64,000 nucleotides of DNA from Clostridiales bacterium (GCA_019422525.1 JAHZDE010000001.1:310001-374000), one strand, 5' to 3'. Shown: positions 15,386 through 24,737, numbered from the stretch's first letter. Translations and numbers: made by a program. Notes: generated by a model from the letters alone, not told the origin.

Positions 15386-17143
15386 TCAGGAGGACTTTTT
15401 GCTTCGTCCGCCGGAGACAACACCTTTGGCGGCATCTACAGTAACAGTGGTACCGCTCTTCAGCAGGGAAGTAGCGTATTCAGCGCCTACAATAACGGGC
15501 TTATCCAAGGCCAAGCCAACAATGGCGGCATGAGAATTGATGCCCTCTTTTTCCGTAATAATAGCGGAAGCACGGCGCATCTGAGGCAGAATGTCATTGG
15601 TGGTGTAGGGGATTACCAAAATATCGCCATCCCGGAATTCTGCCATGGCCTGCTCTTCGTCTTTACAGACACACAGGTTGCCAGTAACAGTACCCTTGGT
15701 TACGCCGACACCGGATACCCGGACATCGCCAACCAGCTGCACTTTAAGCAGATTGGTCGTACCGGAAACACCCAGCGGCACGCCGGTGGTAATGACCACG
15801 ATATCGCCGTTATCTACCAATCCGGCAGCGCTGGCCCGGCTTACCACATGGTCAAACAACTCGTCGGTGTTGGTCTTTTCGTCTACCATAATGGGAGTGA
15901 CACCCCATGAAAGATTCATCTGACGGCAGACCTTCGGATCGGTAGTACCGCCAATAATGGGACATTCGGGACGGAAACGGGAAATCATTCGGGCAGTACG
16001 GCCAGACTTGGAAACGGTAATGATAGCCCGTGCCCCCAGGTCATGAGCGGTTGTACAGGTTGCATGAGAAATAGCAGCGGTAACATTGGGCTGTTCCAGC
16101 GGGCCGCGCTTTTGGAAACGTGACTTATAATCAATGTCCTCTTCCGTACGAACTGCAATGCGAATCATGGTTTCCAGCGCTTCGATGGGATAGTCACCAG
16201 CAGCGGTTTCTCCGGAAAGCATAATAGCACTGGTTCCATCATAAATTGCATTGGCTACGTCCGTAGATTCTGCACGGGTAGGACGGGGATTCTTCATCAT
16301 GGAATCGAGCATCTGTGTGGCAGTGATGACCTGTTTGCCGGCCAAATATGCTTTTTGAATCAGCTGCTTTTGGATGACAGGGATTTCTTCCAGCGGAATT
16401 TCCACACCCAAATCACCACGGGCAACCATGATACCATCGGCTACATTGATGATTTCATCGATATTGTTGACGCCATCGATATTTTCAATCTTAGCAATGA
16501 TGCGAATGTCATGATTGTTCAGGCTTTCCAGCAAGGCGCGCATTTCCAGAATATCGTCGGCACTGCGGGTGAAGGAAGCTGCGATAAAATCAAAATCTTC
16601 CTGAACTGCAAACGCAATATCCTCTTTATCCTGTTCACTGATAAACGGCAGGGAGAGCTGTACACCGGGAACATTGATACCCTTTCTGGCAGAGACAGGA
16701 CCGCCATTGATAACGCGGCAGGTAATATCGGTGTCAGTACAAGCCTCCACCTTTAATTCAATCAGGCCGTCATCAATCAAAATCCGTGAACCGACGGAAA
16801 CATCATGGGGAAGGCCTTCAAAAGTAATGGAGGCAATTTTGTCGTTGCCAACTACATCTCGTGTGGTCAAAGTGAATTGGCTGCCGGCGGTCAAAATGAC
16901 CTTAGGCTGTTCGAATTGTTTCAGGCGGATTTCAGGCCCCTTGGTGTCCAGCAGAAGAGCGACCGGCAAATCCAGTTCTTCCCGCAGAGCTTTTACTTTA
17001 TCGGCCCGTACTTTTTGCTCGGCATGGGTTTGATGAGAAAAATTCAGGCGTACTACATCTACGCCGGATTCCATCAGTTTCCGCAGGACATCTCCTTTAT
17101 CGGTAGCAGGTCCCAGAGTACAAATGATTTTTGTTTTCCTCAT
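15386..17143 (-). CDS. pyk: Pyruvate kinase with extra C-terminal PEP-utiliser-like domain
   Basis: 585-residue pyruvate kinase converting PEP and ADP to pyruvate and ATP. The barrel shows TKIICTLGPA, VRLNFSHQTH, LLLDTKGPEIRL, AKIENIDGVNNIDEII, GIMVARGDLGVEIPLEEIPVIQK, TATQMLDSMMKNPRPTRAESTDVANAI and SGETAAGDYP. After the usual allosteric domain (residue about 350-475) there is an extra module with AIITEKEGINSHAAIVGLALDKPVIVGA, a phosphohistidine-domain-like sequence as in Bacillus and other Firmicutes pyruvate kinases. Promoter at 17268-17296; an intrinsic terminator follows. Confidence 0.97.
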   Translation of the reverse strand: MRKTKIICTLGPATDKGDVLRKLMESGVDVVRLNFSHQTHAEQKVRADKVKALREELDLPVALLLDTKGPEIRLKQFEQPKVILTAGSQFTLTTRDVVGNDKIASITFEGLPHDVSVGSRILIDDGLIELKVEACTDTDITCRVINGGPVSARKGINVPGVQLSLPFISEQDKEDIAFAVQEDFDFIAASFTRSADDILEMRALLESLNNHDIRIIAKIENIDGVNNIDEIINVADGIMVARGDLGVEIPLEEIPVIQKQLIQKAYLAGKQVITATQMLDSMMKNPRPTRAESTDVANAIYDGTSAIMLSGETAAGDYPIEALETMIRIAVRTEEDIDYKSRFQKRGPLEQPNVTAAISHATCTTAHDLGARAIITVSKSGRTARMISRFRPECPIIGGTTDPKVCRQMNLSWGVTPIMVDEKTNTDELFDHVVSRASAAGLVDNGDIVVITTGVPLGVSGTTNLLKVQLVGDVRVSGVGVTKGTVTGNLCVCKDEEQAMAEFRDGDILVIPYTTNDILPQMRRASAIITEKEGINSHAAIVGLALDKPVIVGAEYATSLLKSGTTVTVDAAKGVVSGGRSKKSS

Positions 17144-17267
17144 ATTGGTTCACGGCTCCATTCTTCAAAATTTTTCTGACGGCAAAATGTTAGGAAGTGA
17201 AAAGCGCCAATAAATTGACGGAAATTTACAGATTAAAGCCTTTTGACATCAGTTCGTTTATGTCTTT

Positions 17268-17296
17268 ATTATAATAGATTGCTTGGATAATTGCAA
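17268..17296 (-). promoter_or_regulatory. Promoter of pyk
   Basis: Minus strand TTGCAA, 17-base spacer, TATAAT, giving a leader of about 120 bases. Confidence 0.7.
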
Positions 17297-17351
17297 CGTG
17301 GCGTTTTAGAAGTAGAGGAAAATTGTGATTTTTGAAAATGTGGGAAAACGG

Positions 17352-17380
17352 TTGAAATTTATGTTGCTAACCGGTACAAT
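17352..17380 (+). promoter_or_regulatory. Promoter of the VanY-like gene
   Basis: TTGAAA, 17-base spacer, TACAAT, divergent from pyk. Confidence 0.65.
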
Positions 17381-17442
17381 AATAAAGAAAGATTTTGTCG
17401 AAAAGAAGAAAAATGCGGCGGCTTGTAAAGGAGCGTGAGCCG

Positions 17443-18252
17443 GTGATGCAACATAAAAAACGGGGAGAGCGGATTGTCAAGGCTAAACCCAGCGGATATG
17501 AGGAAAGAGAAATCCGCAGATTGGGAAAAATTCGGTGGTTAGTAGGAGGACTGCTGTTGTGTACCATAGTGGTAGGTGCGTGGCTGTCCTGGATACAAAT
17601 GATGACTCCCTTTGAATCAGTGTCAAATAGCAGTTCAGGTACCGTCGTGTCCGCTGTTTCTTCCCAATCGGAAGAAGCGCTGCCTGTTTATGATAACGAA
17701 TTTAATTTGAAAATAGCCAGTTCTGACCATCCATTGGAGAAAGATCAGGAGCCGGAACTGGAAAAGTATGAGGGAGTACAGGTAGATAAAAGAATTATTC
17801 CCGCACTGAAGGCAATGATGGAAGCGGCTAAGGAGCAGGATCTTCCTTTGGAGATTACGCAGGGATATGTAAGTGCAGAAGATCAGGACGCACTGTTTCA
17901 AGCGGAAGTGGAGCGTTTGATGAAGGAAAATAACTATTCCCAGGTCATGGCAGAACAAACCGCGGTACAGACGGTTGCCCGTGGGGGAGAGGATGAAAGC
18001 CAGACCGGAATGTCTGTGCGGCTGGCGGCACAGGGGGAAACTGGGAACTTCGAGAAAACAGCTCAATATCGATGGGTGTCCCGCCATTGTGTGGAATATG
18101 GGTTTGTCATTCGCTATCCTTCTGATAAAAAATCAGCTACCGGTCATAGCGGTGATAGCAGCTATTTCCGATATGTGGGAACACAAGCAGCGATGCAGAT
18201 GCGCCAGCTGCAGATGTGTTTGGAAGAATATGCGGTGTATGTGGACCGATAA
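17443..18252 (+). CDS. VanY/M15B-like membrane protein lacking the zinc ligands
   Basis: About 269 residues: basic cytoplasmic tail, one membrane span (WLVGGLLLCTIVVGAWLSW), a Ser-rich linker, then an extracellular domain with the D-Ala-D-Ala carboxypeptidase (VanY, M15B) pattern. Family hallmarks remain: ITQGYVSAEDQDALF, the SQTG turn, VEYGFVIRYP and SYFRYVG. The metal and catalytic residues do not: the His before QTG is Ser (codon 17998-18000), the Asp six residues after that Ser-Gln-Thr-Gly start is Arg (18019-18021), and the His before FRYVG is Tyr (18163-18165); the Arg of SGYRS is Val. It is thus probably a non-catalytic peptidoglycan-binding or regulatory protein. Start: AAAGGAG is nine bases before the GTG at 17443 (ATG at 17446 also possible; a TTG at 17395 is in frame but has no such site). 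Confidence 0.78.
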   Translation: MMQHKKRGERIVKAKPSGYEEREIRRLGKIRWLVGGLLLCTIVVGAWLSWIQMMTPFESVSNSSSGTVVSAVSSQSEEALPVYDNEFNLKIASSDHPLEKDQEPELEKYEGVQVDKRIIPALKAMMEAAKEQDLPLEITQGYVSAEDQDALFQAEVERLMKENNYSQVMAEQTAVQTVARGGEDESQTGMSVRLAAQGETGNFEKTAQYRWVSRHCVEYGFVIRYPSDKKSATGHSGDSSYFRYVGTQAAMQMRQLQMCLEEYAVYVDR

Positions 18253-18295
18253 AGTAATTTGTTTAGGAAAAAACCGGAATCTTGCAAAAAAACAC

Positions 18296-18324
18296 TTGCT
18301 TTTTCTGCCCGGTTGTGGTAGAAT
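18296..18324 (+). promoter_or_regulatory. Promoter of rpmE
   Basis: TTGCTT, 17-base spacer, TAGAAT, 42 bases ahead of the rpmE ATG. Confidence 0.6.
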
Positions 18325-18366
18325 CCATTTGTTAATGTTGTAGCTCGGCTGAAAGAGGTGACAAAG

Positions 18367-18573
18367 ATGCAGAAGGATATGCACCCCAAGTATGTGAAAA
18401 CCACGATTACATGTGCTTGCGGCAACGTGATTGAAACACGTTCCACCAAAGAAAATATTCGTGTTGAAATTTGCTCCAAGTGCCATCCGTTCTTTACCGG
18501 CAAGCAGAAGCTCGTAGACACCAGCGGACGTGTGGACATGTTCAAAAAGCGTTACGGCTTACAGGACAAATAA
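18367..18573 (+). CDS. rpmE: 50S ribosomal protein L31 (zinc type)
   Basis: 68 residues: [55 protein letters not shown]. The cysteines in CACG and CSKC are the zinc ligands of the C+ form of L31. AGAGGTG lies before the ATG at 18367, which I prefer to the GTG three codons earlier. A strong terminator follows, so it is a monocistronic unit. Confidence 0.97.
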   Translation: MQKDMHPKYVKTTITCACGNVIETRSTKENIRVEICSKCHPFFTGKQKLVDTSGRVDMFKKRYGLQDK

Positions 18574-18587
18574 GTGTTTTCTTCCCG

Positions 18588-18619
18588 GGCGGTGCAGCAA
18601 TGCGCCGCCTGAGTTTTTT
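18588..18619 (+). terminator. Terminator of rpmE
   Basis: Nine-base stem GGCGGTGCA / TGCGCCGCC with a GCAA loop, then TGAG and eight T. Confidence 0.88.
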
Positions 18620-18647
18620 TTAGAAACAATTGGGACGGAGTGGGAAA

Positions 18648-19271
18648 ATGGCAGAATATCGAACCGTTGGTAAGGCGGCACAGGATGAATTTGTAGAAAA
18701 ACGCTCCCGATTTATAGGATATGTAAAGCCTGTACAGACTGAGGAGGAGGCAACCGCCTTTATTGCGGAAATGAAGTCCCGGCATTGGGACGCAACCCAT
18801 AATGTCTATGCATATATTCTTCGGGAAGGGCAGCTGCAAAGATATTCCGATGACGGGGAACCTCAGGGAACAGCAGGAATTCCGGTGTTGGATGTTTTGC
18901 AGAAGTCCCATGTAACCGATGTGGTAGTCGTTGTCACCCGGTATTTTGGAGGAATTCTGTTGGGCGGCGGCGGCTTGGTGCGGGCCTATTCCCATGGTGC
19001 TTCCATTGCTTTGCAGGCAGGGGGAATTATCACCATGAAGGAATGTGTCCTGCTGTCTCTAAGCTGCGACTACAGTCAATATGGTCGAGTGGGTTCTTTG
19101 ATCCCCGAGTGCGGTGGCGTAATCGATCATACTGATTTTACCGAGAACGTGGGGATTTCCTTTCATATGCCTCCGGAAAACATAGAAGGGTTTGCCAGAC
19201 AGCTGGCAGATGCCACCAATGGACAGGTAACTTTTGAACAGGAAGATACCGCCTATTTTCAAACGGAATAA
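18648..19271 (+). CDS. YigZ/IMPACT family protein
   Basis: 207-residue protein of the UPF0029 (YigZ, IMPACT-like) family. N-terminal domain: FVEKRSRFIGYVKPVQTEEEATAFI, SRHWDATHNVYAYI, RYSDDGEPQGTAGIPVLDVL, VVVVTRYFGGILLGGGGLVRAYSHGA. The DDGEP-GTAG-P and TRYFGG-LGGGGL motifs are diagnostic. The C-terminal half is the DUF1949 ferredoxin-like domain. Proposed roles are in translation or nucleic-acid binding; the bacterial function is not settled. GGAG is seven bases before the ATG at 18648. Confidence 0.95.
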   Translation: MAEYRTVGKAAQDEFVEKRSRFIGYVKPVQTEEEATAFIAEMKSRHWDATHNVYAYILREGQLQRYSDDGEPQGTAGIPVLDVLQKSHVTDVVVVVTRYFGGILLGGGGLVRAYSHGASIALQAGGIITMKECVLLSLSCDYSQYGRVGSLIPECGGVIDHTDFTENVGISFHMPPENIEGFARQLADATNGQVTFEQEDTAYFQTE

Positions 19272-19419
19272 GGAAAAGTTCGCTCTTTTTTGAGGGGTTC
19301 GGCGGGAAAAAGAAAAAATTTTTATTTTTTGAAGGTAATTTTGATTTTTTTGCGTATATAAGTTATAGAAAGGTTCCGATTCCATATCTTCGGAAAGTTG
19401 GAAGAAGGGGGGCTTGCTT

Positions 19420-20415
19420 ATGACCATTCGTGAAGAATATCAGCAGTTGGAATCCCGTTATCTTTCGCCGCTTGCGGCACTTTCTCAAAATACCCGCGGT
19501 AGAGAGCGCCCAGAAGAGGAGTGCCCTTTGCGGACACCCTATCAGCGGGATAGAGACAGGATTATTCACTGCAAGGCTTTCCGGCGTCTCAAACATAAAA
19601 CCCAGGTGTTTTTGTCCCCTCAGGGAGACCATTACCGTACCCGGCTAACCCATACGCTGGAAGTAGCGCAGATAGCCCGTACCATTGCTCGGGCGCTGCG
19701 AATGAATGAGGATTTGACGGAAGCAATCTCTCTGGGCCATGATTTGGGGCATACTCCTTTTGGACATGCTGGGGAACAGGTGCTGGATCGTTTGTATCCA
19801 AAAGGGTTCCGCCATTATGAACAGAGTGTCCGGGTAGTGGAAAAACTGGAGAAAAACGGACAGGGGCTTAACTTGACCTGGGAAGTACGAAATGGGATTC
19901 TGTGCCATACCCGTGGAGAAGAAGCGGCTACAGTGGAAGGACGGATTGTCCGTCTGGCTGATAAAATTGCCTACCTAAATCATGATATGGATGATGCGGT
20001 CAGAGCCGGTGTGCTGAGCGAAGGAGATATCCCAGTGCAGGCAGCGATGGTTCTGGGCGAAACCCGTACCGAAAGAATTGACTGCATGGTGCGCTCTGTG
20101 GTAGAGAATAGCCATGACGGTATTATTCGGATGCGGGAGGATGTGGAAGAAGCTTTCCAAATTTTGCATGATTTTATGTATGAACGGGTATACCTGAATA
20201 AGCAGGCCAAACAGGAAGAACATAAAGTCCCCAATCTGTTGGGAACCCTGTATGGCTATCTTTTATCTCCGGGCAGGCTCCCGGAAGAAATGAACTTTAT
20301 TATCCGAGAGGAAGGTGTTCAGCGGGCAGTATGTGATTATATTGCCGGTATGACCGACCAGTATGCGGTGGAATTATTCCGCCGGGTGTTTATTCCGGAG
20401 CCTTGGAATCGATAG
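19420..20415 (+). CDS. dgt: Deoxyguanosinetriphosphate triphosphohydrolase-like protein
   Basis: 331-residue HD-superfamily dNTPase that splits dNTPs into deoxynucleosides and triphosphate. Motifs: RDRIIHCKAFRRLKHKTQVF, RLTHTLEVAQIARTIAR (first metal His), AISLGHDLGHTPFGHAGE (HD pair), NGILCHTRGE, VRLADKIAYLNHDMDDA (last Asp). This is the short dgt subfamily found upstream of dnaG in clostridia. The run of G before TTGCTTATG acts as the ribosome site. It leads the dgt-dnaG-rpoD cluster; the 22-base gap to dnaG implies cotranscription. A weak promoter (TTGATT, 17, TATAGA) lies about 50 bases upstream. Confidence 0.94.
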   Translation: MTIREEYQQLESRYLSPLAALSQNTRGRERPEEECPLRTPYQRDRDRIIHCKAFRRLKHKTQVFLSPQGDHYRTRLTHTLEVAQIARTIARALRMNEDLTEAISLGHDLGHTPFGHAGEQVLDRLYPKGFRHYEQSVRVVEKLEKNGQGLNLTWEVRNGILCHTRGEEAATVEGRIVRLADKIAYLNHDMDDAVRAGVLSEGDIPVQAAMVLGETRTERIDCMVRSVVENSHDGIIRMREDVEEAFQILHDFMYERVYLNKQAKQEEHKVPNLLGTLYGYLLSPGRLPEEMNFIIREEGVQRAVCDYIAGMTDQYAVELFRRVFIPEPWNR

Positions 20416-20437
20416 AGGCGGGCGAAAGGAGGTTCCC

Positions 20438-22204
20438 ATGCCCCTTCCTGAGTCATTTTTACAGGAGTTGAAAGCCCGTACTGATATTACGGACTTAGTC
20501 TCCTCTTATGTAAATCTGCGCCGCAGCGGGCGCAATTTAGTAGGGCTTTGCCCCTTTCATCACGAAAAAACCCCTTCCTTCAACGTGTATCCCGATAACG
20601 GTTCGTTTTACTGTTTCGGATGCGGGACAGGCGGGGATGTGATTACTTTTGTCCGAAAAATTGAAAATCTTGATTATATAGAGTCAGTACGTTTTCTGGC
20701 CCAAAGAGCCGGACTTCAAGTTCCGGAAGAACAGATGGATGACAGTATGTCCCGCCTGCGTACTCGTATATTGGAAATCAACCGGGAATCTGCCCGCTTT
20801 TTTCATCGGGTACTGCTTTCGGAAACCGGAAAGCCGGGGCTGGATTACCTGATTCGAAGAGGCCTTTCCATGGCAACGATTCGCCATTTTGGATTGGGTT
20901 TTTCGCCGCCGGGCAGGTTTGCCCTGTCGGACCACTTAAAGAAAATGGGATATACGGATCAGGAATTGATACAGGCTAACGTGGCTTTTCAAAGCCGTAG
21001 CGGCCGAATTATGGACCGGTTTCACAGTCGAGTCATGTTCCCCATTATTGATTTACGCGGTAATGTGGTGGCCTTTGGCGGCCGAATCCTGACGGATGAA
21101 AAGCCAAAATATATCAACACATCGGATACGCCGGTCTATCATAAAAGCAGCGGACTATTTGCTATGAACTTTGCGAAAAATAATGGCGGCCAGCAGTTAA
21201 TTTTGGCAGAGGGATATATGGATGTCATTTCGCTGCACCAGGCGGGATTTACCAATGCCATGGCATCACTGGGAACTTCCTTAACGGTAGAACAGGCTCG
21301 GCTTATGGCCCGGTATGCAAAAGAAGTGGTGGTATGCTATGATTCCGACAGCGCAGGGCAGAAAGCGGCATCCAGAGCCATTCCCATGCTGCGGGATGCA
21401 GGGCTGCTGGTAAAAGTGCTGACCATTCCGGGAAACAAAGACCCGGATGAATATATCCGTTCTCATGGGGACGAAGGAAAAGCATATTTCAAACGGCTGC
21501 TGGATGAGTGCGGCAACGATGTGGAGTACCGTTTGGCCCGATTGAGGGATTCTTGTAATGTGGAAACCGCAGAAGGTCGGGTGGCATATCTTACCGAAGC
21601 AGCAAAGCTTCTGGCAACGCTGGATAGCCAAATTGAGCAGGAAGTCTATGCAGGAAAACTGGCCGAAGAGATGAGTGTGGATAAAAGTGCGATTTTGCTG
21701 CAAATGAAAAAGCAAAGCCGTCAGCGAACCCGTCAGGAGCGTCAGCGTCAGTTCCGGGAAACACAGCAGAAAGTGAGTGCTATTGGGGATCAAGTAAATC
21801 CGGAAAAAAGTCGGCATTTACGCTCTGCCAATGCGGAGGAAGCCCTGATTGCCTACTTATTTGCTCATCCGGATGCAGCTGCATGGGTTTCCGGGCAGAT
21901 TTCGCCGGAAAAATTCAGTACCGCTTTTACTCGGCGGGTATATGACGCAATCCTGGGGAAAATTACAAATAATCAGCCTATGAGCCTGACGGATTTGACA
22001 GAGGTTTTGACGTCGGAAGAAATTTCGGCTGTAGCGAGAATCCTGGCCCGGTATCATTCTGTCTCTATGGGACAGGAGGATGCCCAGGAATATATACAGG
22101 TGATTAAACAGGAAGCGGGAAGAATGAGCGAAGACCAACTTCGCAATGCTTCTCAACAGGATTTGATGCAGCAGCTTCAGGCGCTGCGGAAAACGAAACA
22201 ATAG
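20438..22204 (+). CDS. dnaG: DNA primase
   Basis: 588-residue primase that makes RNA primers at the replication fork. N-terminal CHC2 zinc finger: [11 protein letters not shown]...[18 protein letters not shown] polymerase core: [35 protein letters not shown], the TOPRIM acidic motif [15 protein letters not shown] and DPDEYI. The C-terminal helicase-binding domain (about 450-588) is less conserved. The start at 20438 has AGGAGG seven bases upstream; longer in-frame starts overlap dgt and are unlikely. It forms the macromolecular-synthesis operon with rpoD. Confidence 0.97.
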   Translation: MPLPESFLQELKARTDITDLVSSYVNLRRSGRNLVGLCPFHHEKTPSFNVYPDNGSFYCFGCGTGGDVITFVRKIENLDYIESVRFLAQRAGLQVPEEQMDDSMSRLRTRILEINRESARFFHRVLLSETGKPGLDYLIRRGLSMATIRHFGLGFSPPGRFALSDHLKKMGYTDQELIQANVAFQSRSGRIMDRFHSRVMFPIIDLRGNVVAFGGRILTDEKPKYINTSDTPVYHKSSGLFAMNFAKNNGGQQLILAEGYMDVISLHQAGFTNAMASLGTSLTVEQARLMARYAKEVVVCYDSDSAGQKAASRAIPMLRDAGLLVKVLTIPGNKDPDEYIRSHGDEGKAYFKRLLDECGNDVEYRLARLRDSCNVETAEGRVAYLTEAAKLLATLDSQIEQEVYAGKLAEEMSVDKSAILLQMKKQSRQRTRQERQRQFRETQQKVSAIGDQVNPEKSRHLRSANAEEALIAYLFAHPDAAAWVSGQISPEKFSTAFTRRVYDAILGKITNNQPMSLTDLTEVLTSEEISAVARILARYHSVSMGQEDAQEYIQVIKQEAGRMSEDQLRNASQQDLMQQLQALRKTKQ

Positions 22205-22218
22205 GGGGATCATCATTT

Positions 22219-23328
22219 ATGGCAGTACAGGATAAGAAAGCCGTTATTAAAGAATTGCTGGAACAGGGAAAAGCCAAGGGATCTTTGACGACCAAAGAAA
22301 TTCTGGATGCACTGGGCGAGATGGATTTTGACCCGGAACACCTGGAAAAATTTTATGATACGCTGGAAAGCATGGGCGTGGAAATCGTAGACGAAGGCTT
22401 TAATGATATTGAAGATATCCCGCTGGAAGAGCTGGAAGAATTCGACGTTCCGCCTGATGAGGGAGAGGATTTAGAGGCCAGCCTGAGCACAGAGGGAATC
22501 GCCATTGATGACCCGGTTAAGGTATATTTGAAAGAAATTGGCCGTGTTCCCCTGCTGACGCCGGAAGAAGAAATTGATTTGGCTATCCGGATTGGAAACG
22601 GGGATGAAAATGCCAAAAAGCGCCTTTCCGAGGCAAACCTCCGGTTGGTGGTCAGTATTGCCAAGAGGTATTTGGGACGCGGAATGCAGTTCCTCGATTT
22701 GATTCAGGAAGGCAACTTGGGCCTGATTAAAGCCGTGGAAAAGTTTGACTATACCAAGGGCTTCAAATTCTCCACTTATGCAACCTGGTGGATTCGTCAG
22801 GCCATTACCCGTGCCATCGCCGACCAGGCAAGAACCATCCGAATTCCGGTGCACATGGTAGAGACCATCAACAAGGTAAAGAAGGTTTCCAGCCAGCTGC
22901 TGCACACCAACGGCCATGAACCTACTGCGGACGAAATTGCCGCAGAGCTGGACATGCCGGTGGACAAAGTACGCGAGATTATGCGCGTGGCACAGGAGCC
23001 GGTTTCTTTGGAGACGCCTATCGGTGAAGAAGAGGACAGCCATTTGGGCGACTTTATTCAGGATGATGACGCACCTGCTCCGCAGGATGCCGCTTCCCAT
23101 ACGTTGCTTAAGGAACAGCTTTCGGAAGTGCTGGATACTTTGACGCCCCGGGAAGAAAAAGTGCTGCGTCTGCGTTTTGGTCTGGAAGATGGACGTTCCC
23201 GCACACTGGAAGAGGTAGGAAAAGAGTTCAACGTTACCCGTGAGCGTATTCGTCAGATTGAGGCGAAAGCTCTGCGGAAACTGCGCCATCCCAGCCGCAG
23301 CAAGAAGCTGAAGGACTTTTTGGATTGA
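22219..23328 (+). CDS. rpoD: RNA polymerase sigma factor RpoD (SigA)
   Basis: 369-residue primary sigma factor. Region 1.1 ([42 protein letters not shown]), region 1.2 ([29 protein letters not shown]), region 2 ([67 protein letters not shown]), region 3 and region 4 ([48 protein letters not shown]) are all present. Its -10/-35 specificity fits the many TTGACA/TATAAT promoters seen here. It is 14 bases downstream of dnaG, with GGGGG upstream of the ATG. Confidence 0.98.
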   Translation: MAVQDKKAVIKELLEQGKAKGSLTTKEILDALGEMDFDPEHLEKFYDTLESMGVEIVDEGFNDIEDIPLEELEEFDVPPDEGEDLEASLSTEGIAIDDPVKVYLKEIGRVPLLTPEEEIDLAIRIGNGDENAKKRLSEANLRLVVSIAKRYLGRGMQFLDLIQEGNLGLIKAVEKFDYTKGFKFSTYATWWIRQAITRAIADQARTIRIPVHMVETINKVKKVSSQLLHTNGHEPTADEIAAELDMPVDKVREIMRVAQEPVSLETPIGEEEDSHLGDFIQDDDAPAPQDAASHTLLKEQLSEVLDTLTPREEKVLRLRFGLEDGRSRTLEEVGKEFNVTRERIRQIEAKALRKLRHPSRSKKLKDFLD

Positions 23329-23360
23329 TTTGACAAGAGAAGCAGGTAGGAGGATGCCCC

Positions 23361-23804
23361 ATGCATATCACGCTGGAAACGGACTATGCGGTTCGCATTA
23401 TGGAGGCGCTCACCCGGGAAGGAAAACGGCTGGATGCCAAAACGATTTCTGAGCGCACCCATGTGCCCCAGCGGTTTGCCCTGAAAATTCTTCGCAAACT
23501 GGTAGCGGATAGCCTGGTGAAATCGTATAAAGGCGTTTCCGGGGGATATGAGTTGGCAAGGTGCCCGGGACAAATTACCCTTTTAGAGGTAATCGAGTCT
23601 GTGGAAGGAACGTATCGTATTAGCCGGTGCCAGGGGGAAGAATATTGCTGCGAATTAGGGGATTGCCGGTTCCATAAAATCTATGGGGAAATTAGCGAAA
23701 TGGTTCGGAAGAAACTGCAATCCTATACGTTTGCCGCTATTTGCAGTCCGACAGAAGAGAGCCCCTGTGACAGTTGTTCCCGATGTGATATGGGTGGGAA
23801 ATGA
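23361..23804 (+). CDS. Rrf2-family regulator with Fe-S cysteines
   Basis: 147-residue winged-helix protein. MHITLETDYAVRIMEAL, AKTISERTHVPQRFALKILRKLVADSLVKSYKGVSGGYELAR is the Rrf2 DNA-binding domain; the C-terminal half has CQGEEYCCELGDCRFHKIYGEI, the IscR-like cluster-binding cysteine arrangement, and a further Cys-rich tail (CSPTEESPCDSCSRCDMGG). The extra four cysteines in the tail are more than IscR needs. It probably senses Fe-S status or redox. No isc/suf genes are adjacent. AGGAGG precedes the ATG; it is 32 bases after rpoD and may be read through from it. Confidence 0.92.
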   Translation: MHITLETDYAVRIMEALTREGKRLDAKTISERTHVPQRFALKILRKLVADSLVKSYKGVSGGYELARCPGQITLLEVIESVEGTYRISRCQGEEYCCELGDCRFHKIYGEISEMVRKKLQSYTFAAICSPTEESPCDSCSRCDMGGK

Positions 23805-23860
23805 ATGAGTGACATTTAATGGGCCTGTGGAAAGCAGCAGAAGGATTTTGAAAAAAATGC

Positions 23861-23889
23861 TTGCCATTTCGGATGAAATGTGATATAAT
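23861..23889 (+). promoter_or_regulatory. Promoter of tRNA-Arg(CCG)
   Basis: TTGCCA, 17-base spacer, TATAAT, 35 bases upstream of the tRNA. Confidence 0.75.
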
Positions 23890-23924
23890 CATCTTTGCTT
23901 GTTACATGTTTGTACAGCGGTTAT

Positions 23925-24001
23925 CCGCCCGTGGCGAAGCTGGATATCGCAGCAGATTCCGATTCTGAAGGCCGGGGGTTCGAATCCCTCCGGGCGGGCC
24001 A
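23925..24001 (+). tRNA. tRNA-Arg (CCG)
   Basis: Acceptor CCGCCCG / CGGGCGG, D-arm GCGA-AGCTGGATA-TCGC, anticodon loop TTCCGAT giving CCG, T-loop TTCGAAT, discriminator G, encoded CCA. The top pair of the anticodon stem (G27-A43) is mismatched. Monocistronic. Confidence 0.95.
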
Positions 24002-24007
24002 GTCGAG

Positions 24008-24047
24008 AGCCTCGACGCGCAAGTCGCGTTCGAGGCTTTTCTTTTTA
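24008..24047 (+). terminator. Terminator of tRNA-Arg
   Basis: Arms AGCCTCGA / TCGAGGCT around CGCGCAAGTCGCGT; followed by TTTTCTTTTT. Its loop core is the same as in the tRNA-Gln terminator although the stem differs. Confidence 0.88.
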
Positions 24048-24145
24048 TTATGATGTAGCGCTCGCGTTTGTAGTGGGTATCTATTTTGTCAATGCTTCCC
24101 AGTTAAAAGCTCCGATGCGCAAGTTGCCTTCGGAGCTTTTATTTT
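24048..24145 (+). repeat. Trailer repeat after tRNA-Arg, third copy, with a second hairpin
   Basis: CGCTCGCG, then GGGTATCTATTTTGTCAA, then CTTCCC match the minus-strand trailer of the tRNA-Gln operon in order and spacing. It ends with a second terminator-like hairpin, arms AAAAGCTCCGA / TCGGAGCTTTT, again enclosing GCGCAAGTTGC. The rest of the gap to the Nudix gene (24146-24273) shows nothing I can name. Confidence 0.7.
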
Positions 24146-24273
24146 ATCCATTGGATTTGTGGTTGTTTATATACAGGCGCAATGTGGTCCTATGTAAGGA
24201 AATCTTGATATACGGTGTTATTTTTCGATAGCAGTAAAAATGATGAGAATATGAAAAGAAAGGGCGAGAATAG

Positions 24274-24675
24274 ATGAAACATTTGGAAGTGGTAGCTGCC
24301 CTGATATGGGATAAGAACCGTTTTTTGATTTGTCAGCGTCCCAAGGATAAGGGATGCGCCCTTTTGTGGGAATTTGTTGGCGGAAAGGTAGAGCCGGGAG
24401 AAAGCCATGAACAGGCTCTAATTCGGGAATGTAGAGAAGAACTTGGAATTCAGGTGTCGGTAGGAAATGAATTTATGGATGTGACCCATGAATACCCTGA
24501 TGCCTTTGTCCATTTGACTTTGTATGAAGCTACCATTATATCGGGAGTTCCCCAAAGACTGGAACATCAGGATTTCCAGTGGATATTGCCTGAAGAAATT
24601 TCTCAATATCCGTTTTGCCCTGCTGATCAAGCAATTTTGGAAAGAATTCAGCAAATCGTTTCTTCCAAAAAATAA
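24274..24675 (+). CDS. Nudix hydrolase, MutT-like
   Basis: 133-residue Nudix protein. The box GGKVEPGESHEQALIRECREELGI (G-x5-E-x7-R-E-x2-E-E-x-G-I) is complete at about residues 35-58. The N-terminal LEVVAALIWDKNRFLICQRPKDKG and C-terminal FQWILPEEISQYPFCPADQAIL resemble 8-oxo-dGTP diphosphatase MutT, so nucleotide-pool cleaning is likely; other NDP-X substrates cannot be ruled out. It stands alone, followed by a strong terminator. Confidence 0.92.
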   Translation: MKHLEVVAALIWDKNRFLICQRPKDKGCALLWEFVGGKVEPGESHEQALIRECREELGIQVSVGNEFMDVTHEYPDAFVHLTLYEATIISGVPQRLEHQDFQWILPEEISQYPFCPADQAILERIQQIVSSKK

Positions 24676-24695
24676 ACTGACAAGTCATATAAAAG

Positions 24696-24737
24696 AAAAC
24701 TGCTGTGTTTGTCTTGGTGCAAACACAGCAGTTTTTT
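24696..24737. terminator. Terminator between Nudix and Usp genes
   Basis: Sixteen-base perfect arms AAAACTGCTGTGTTTG / CAAACACAGCAGTTTT plus T; works for both convergent genes. Confidence 0.9.
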
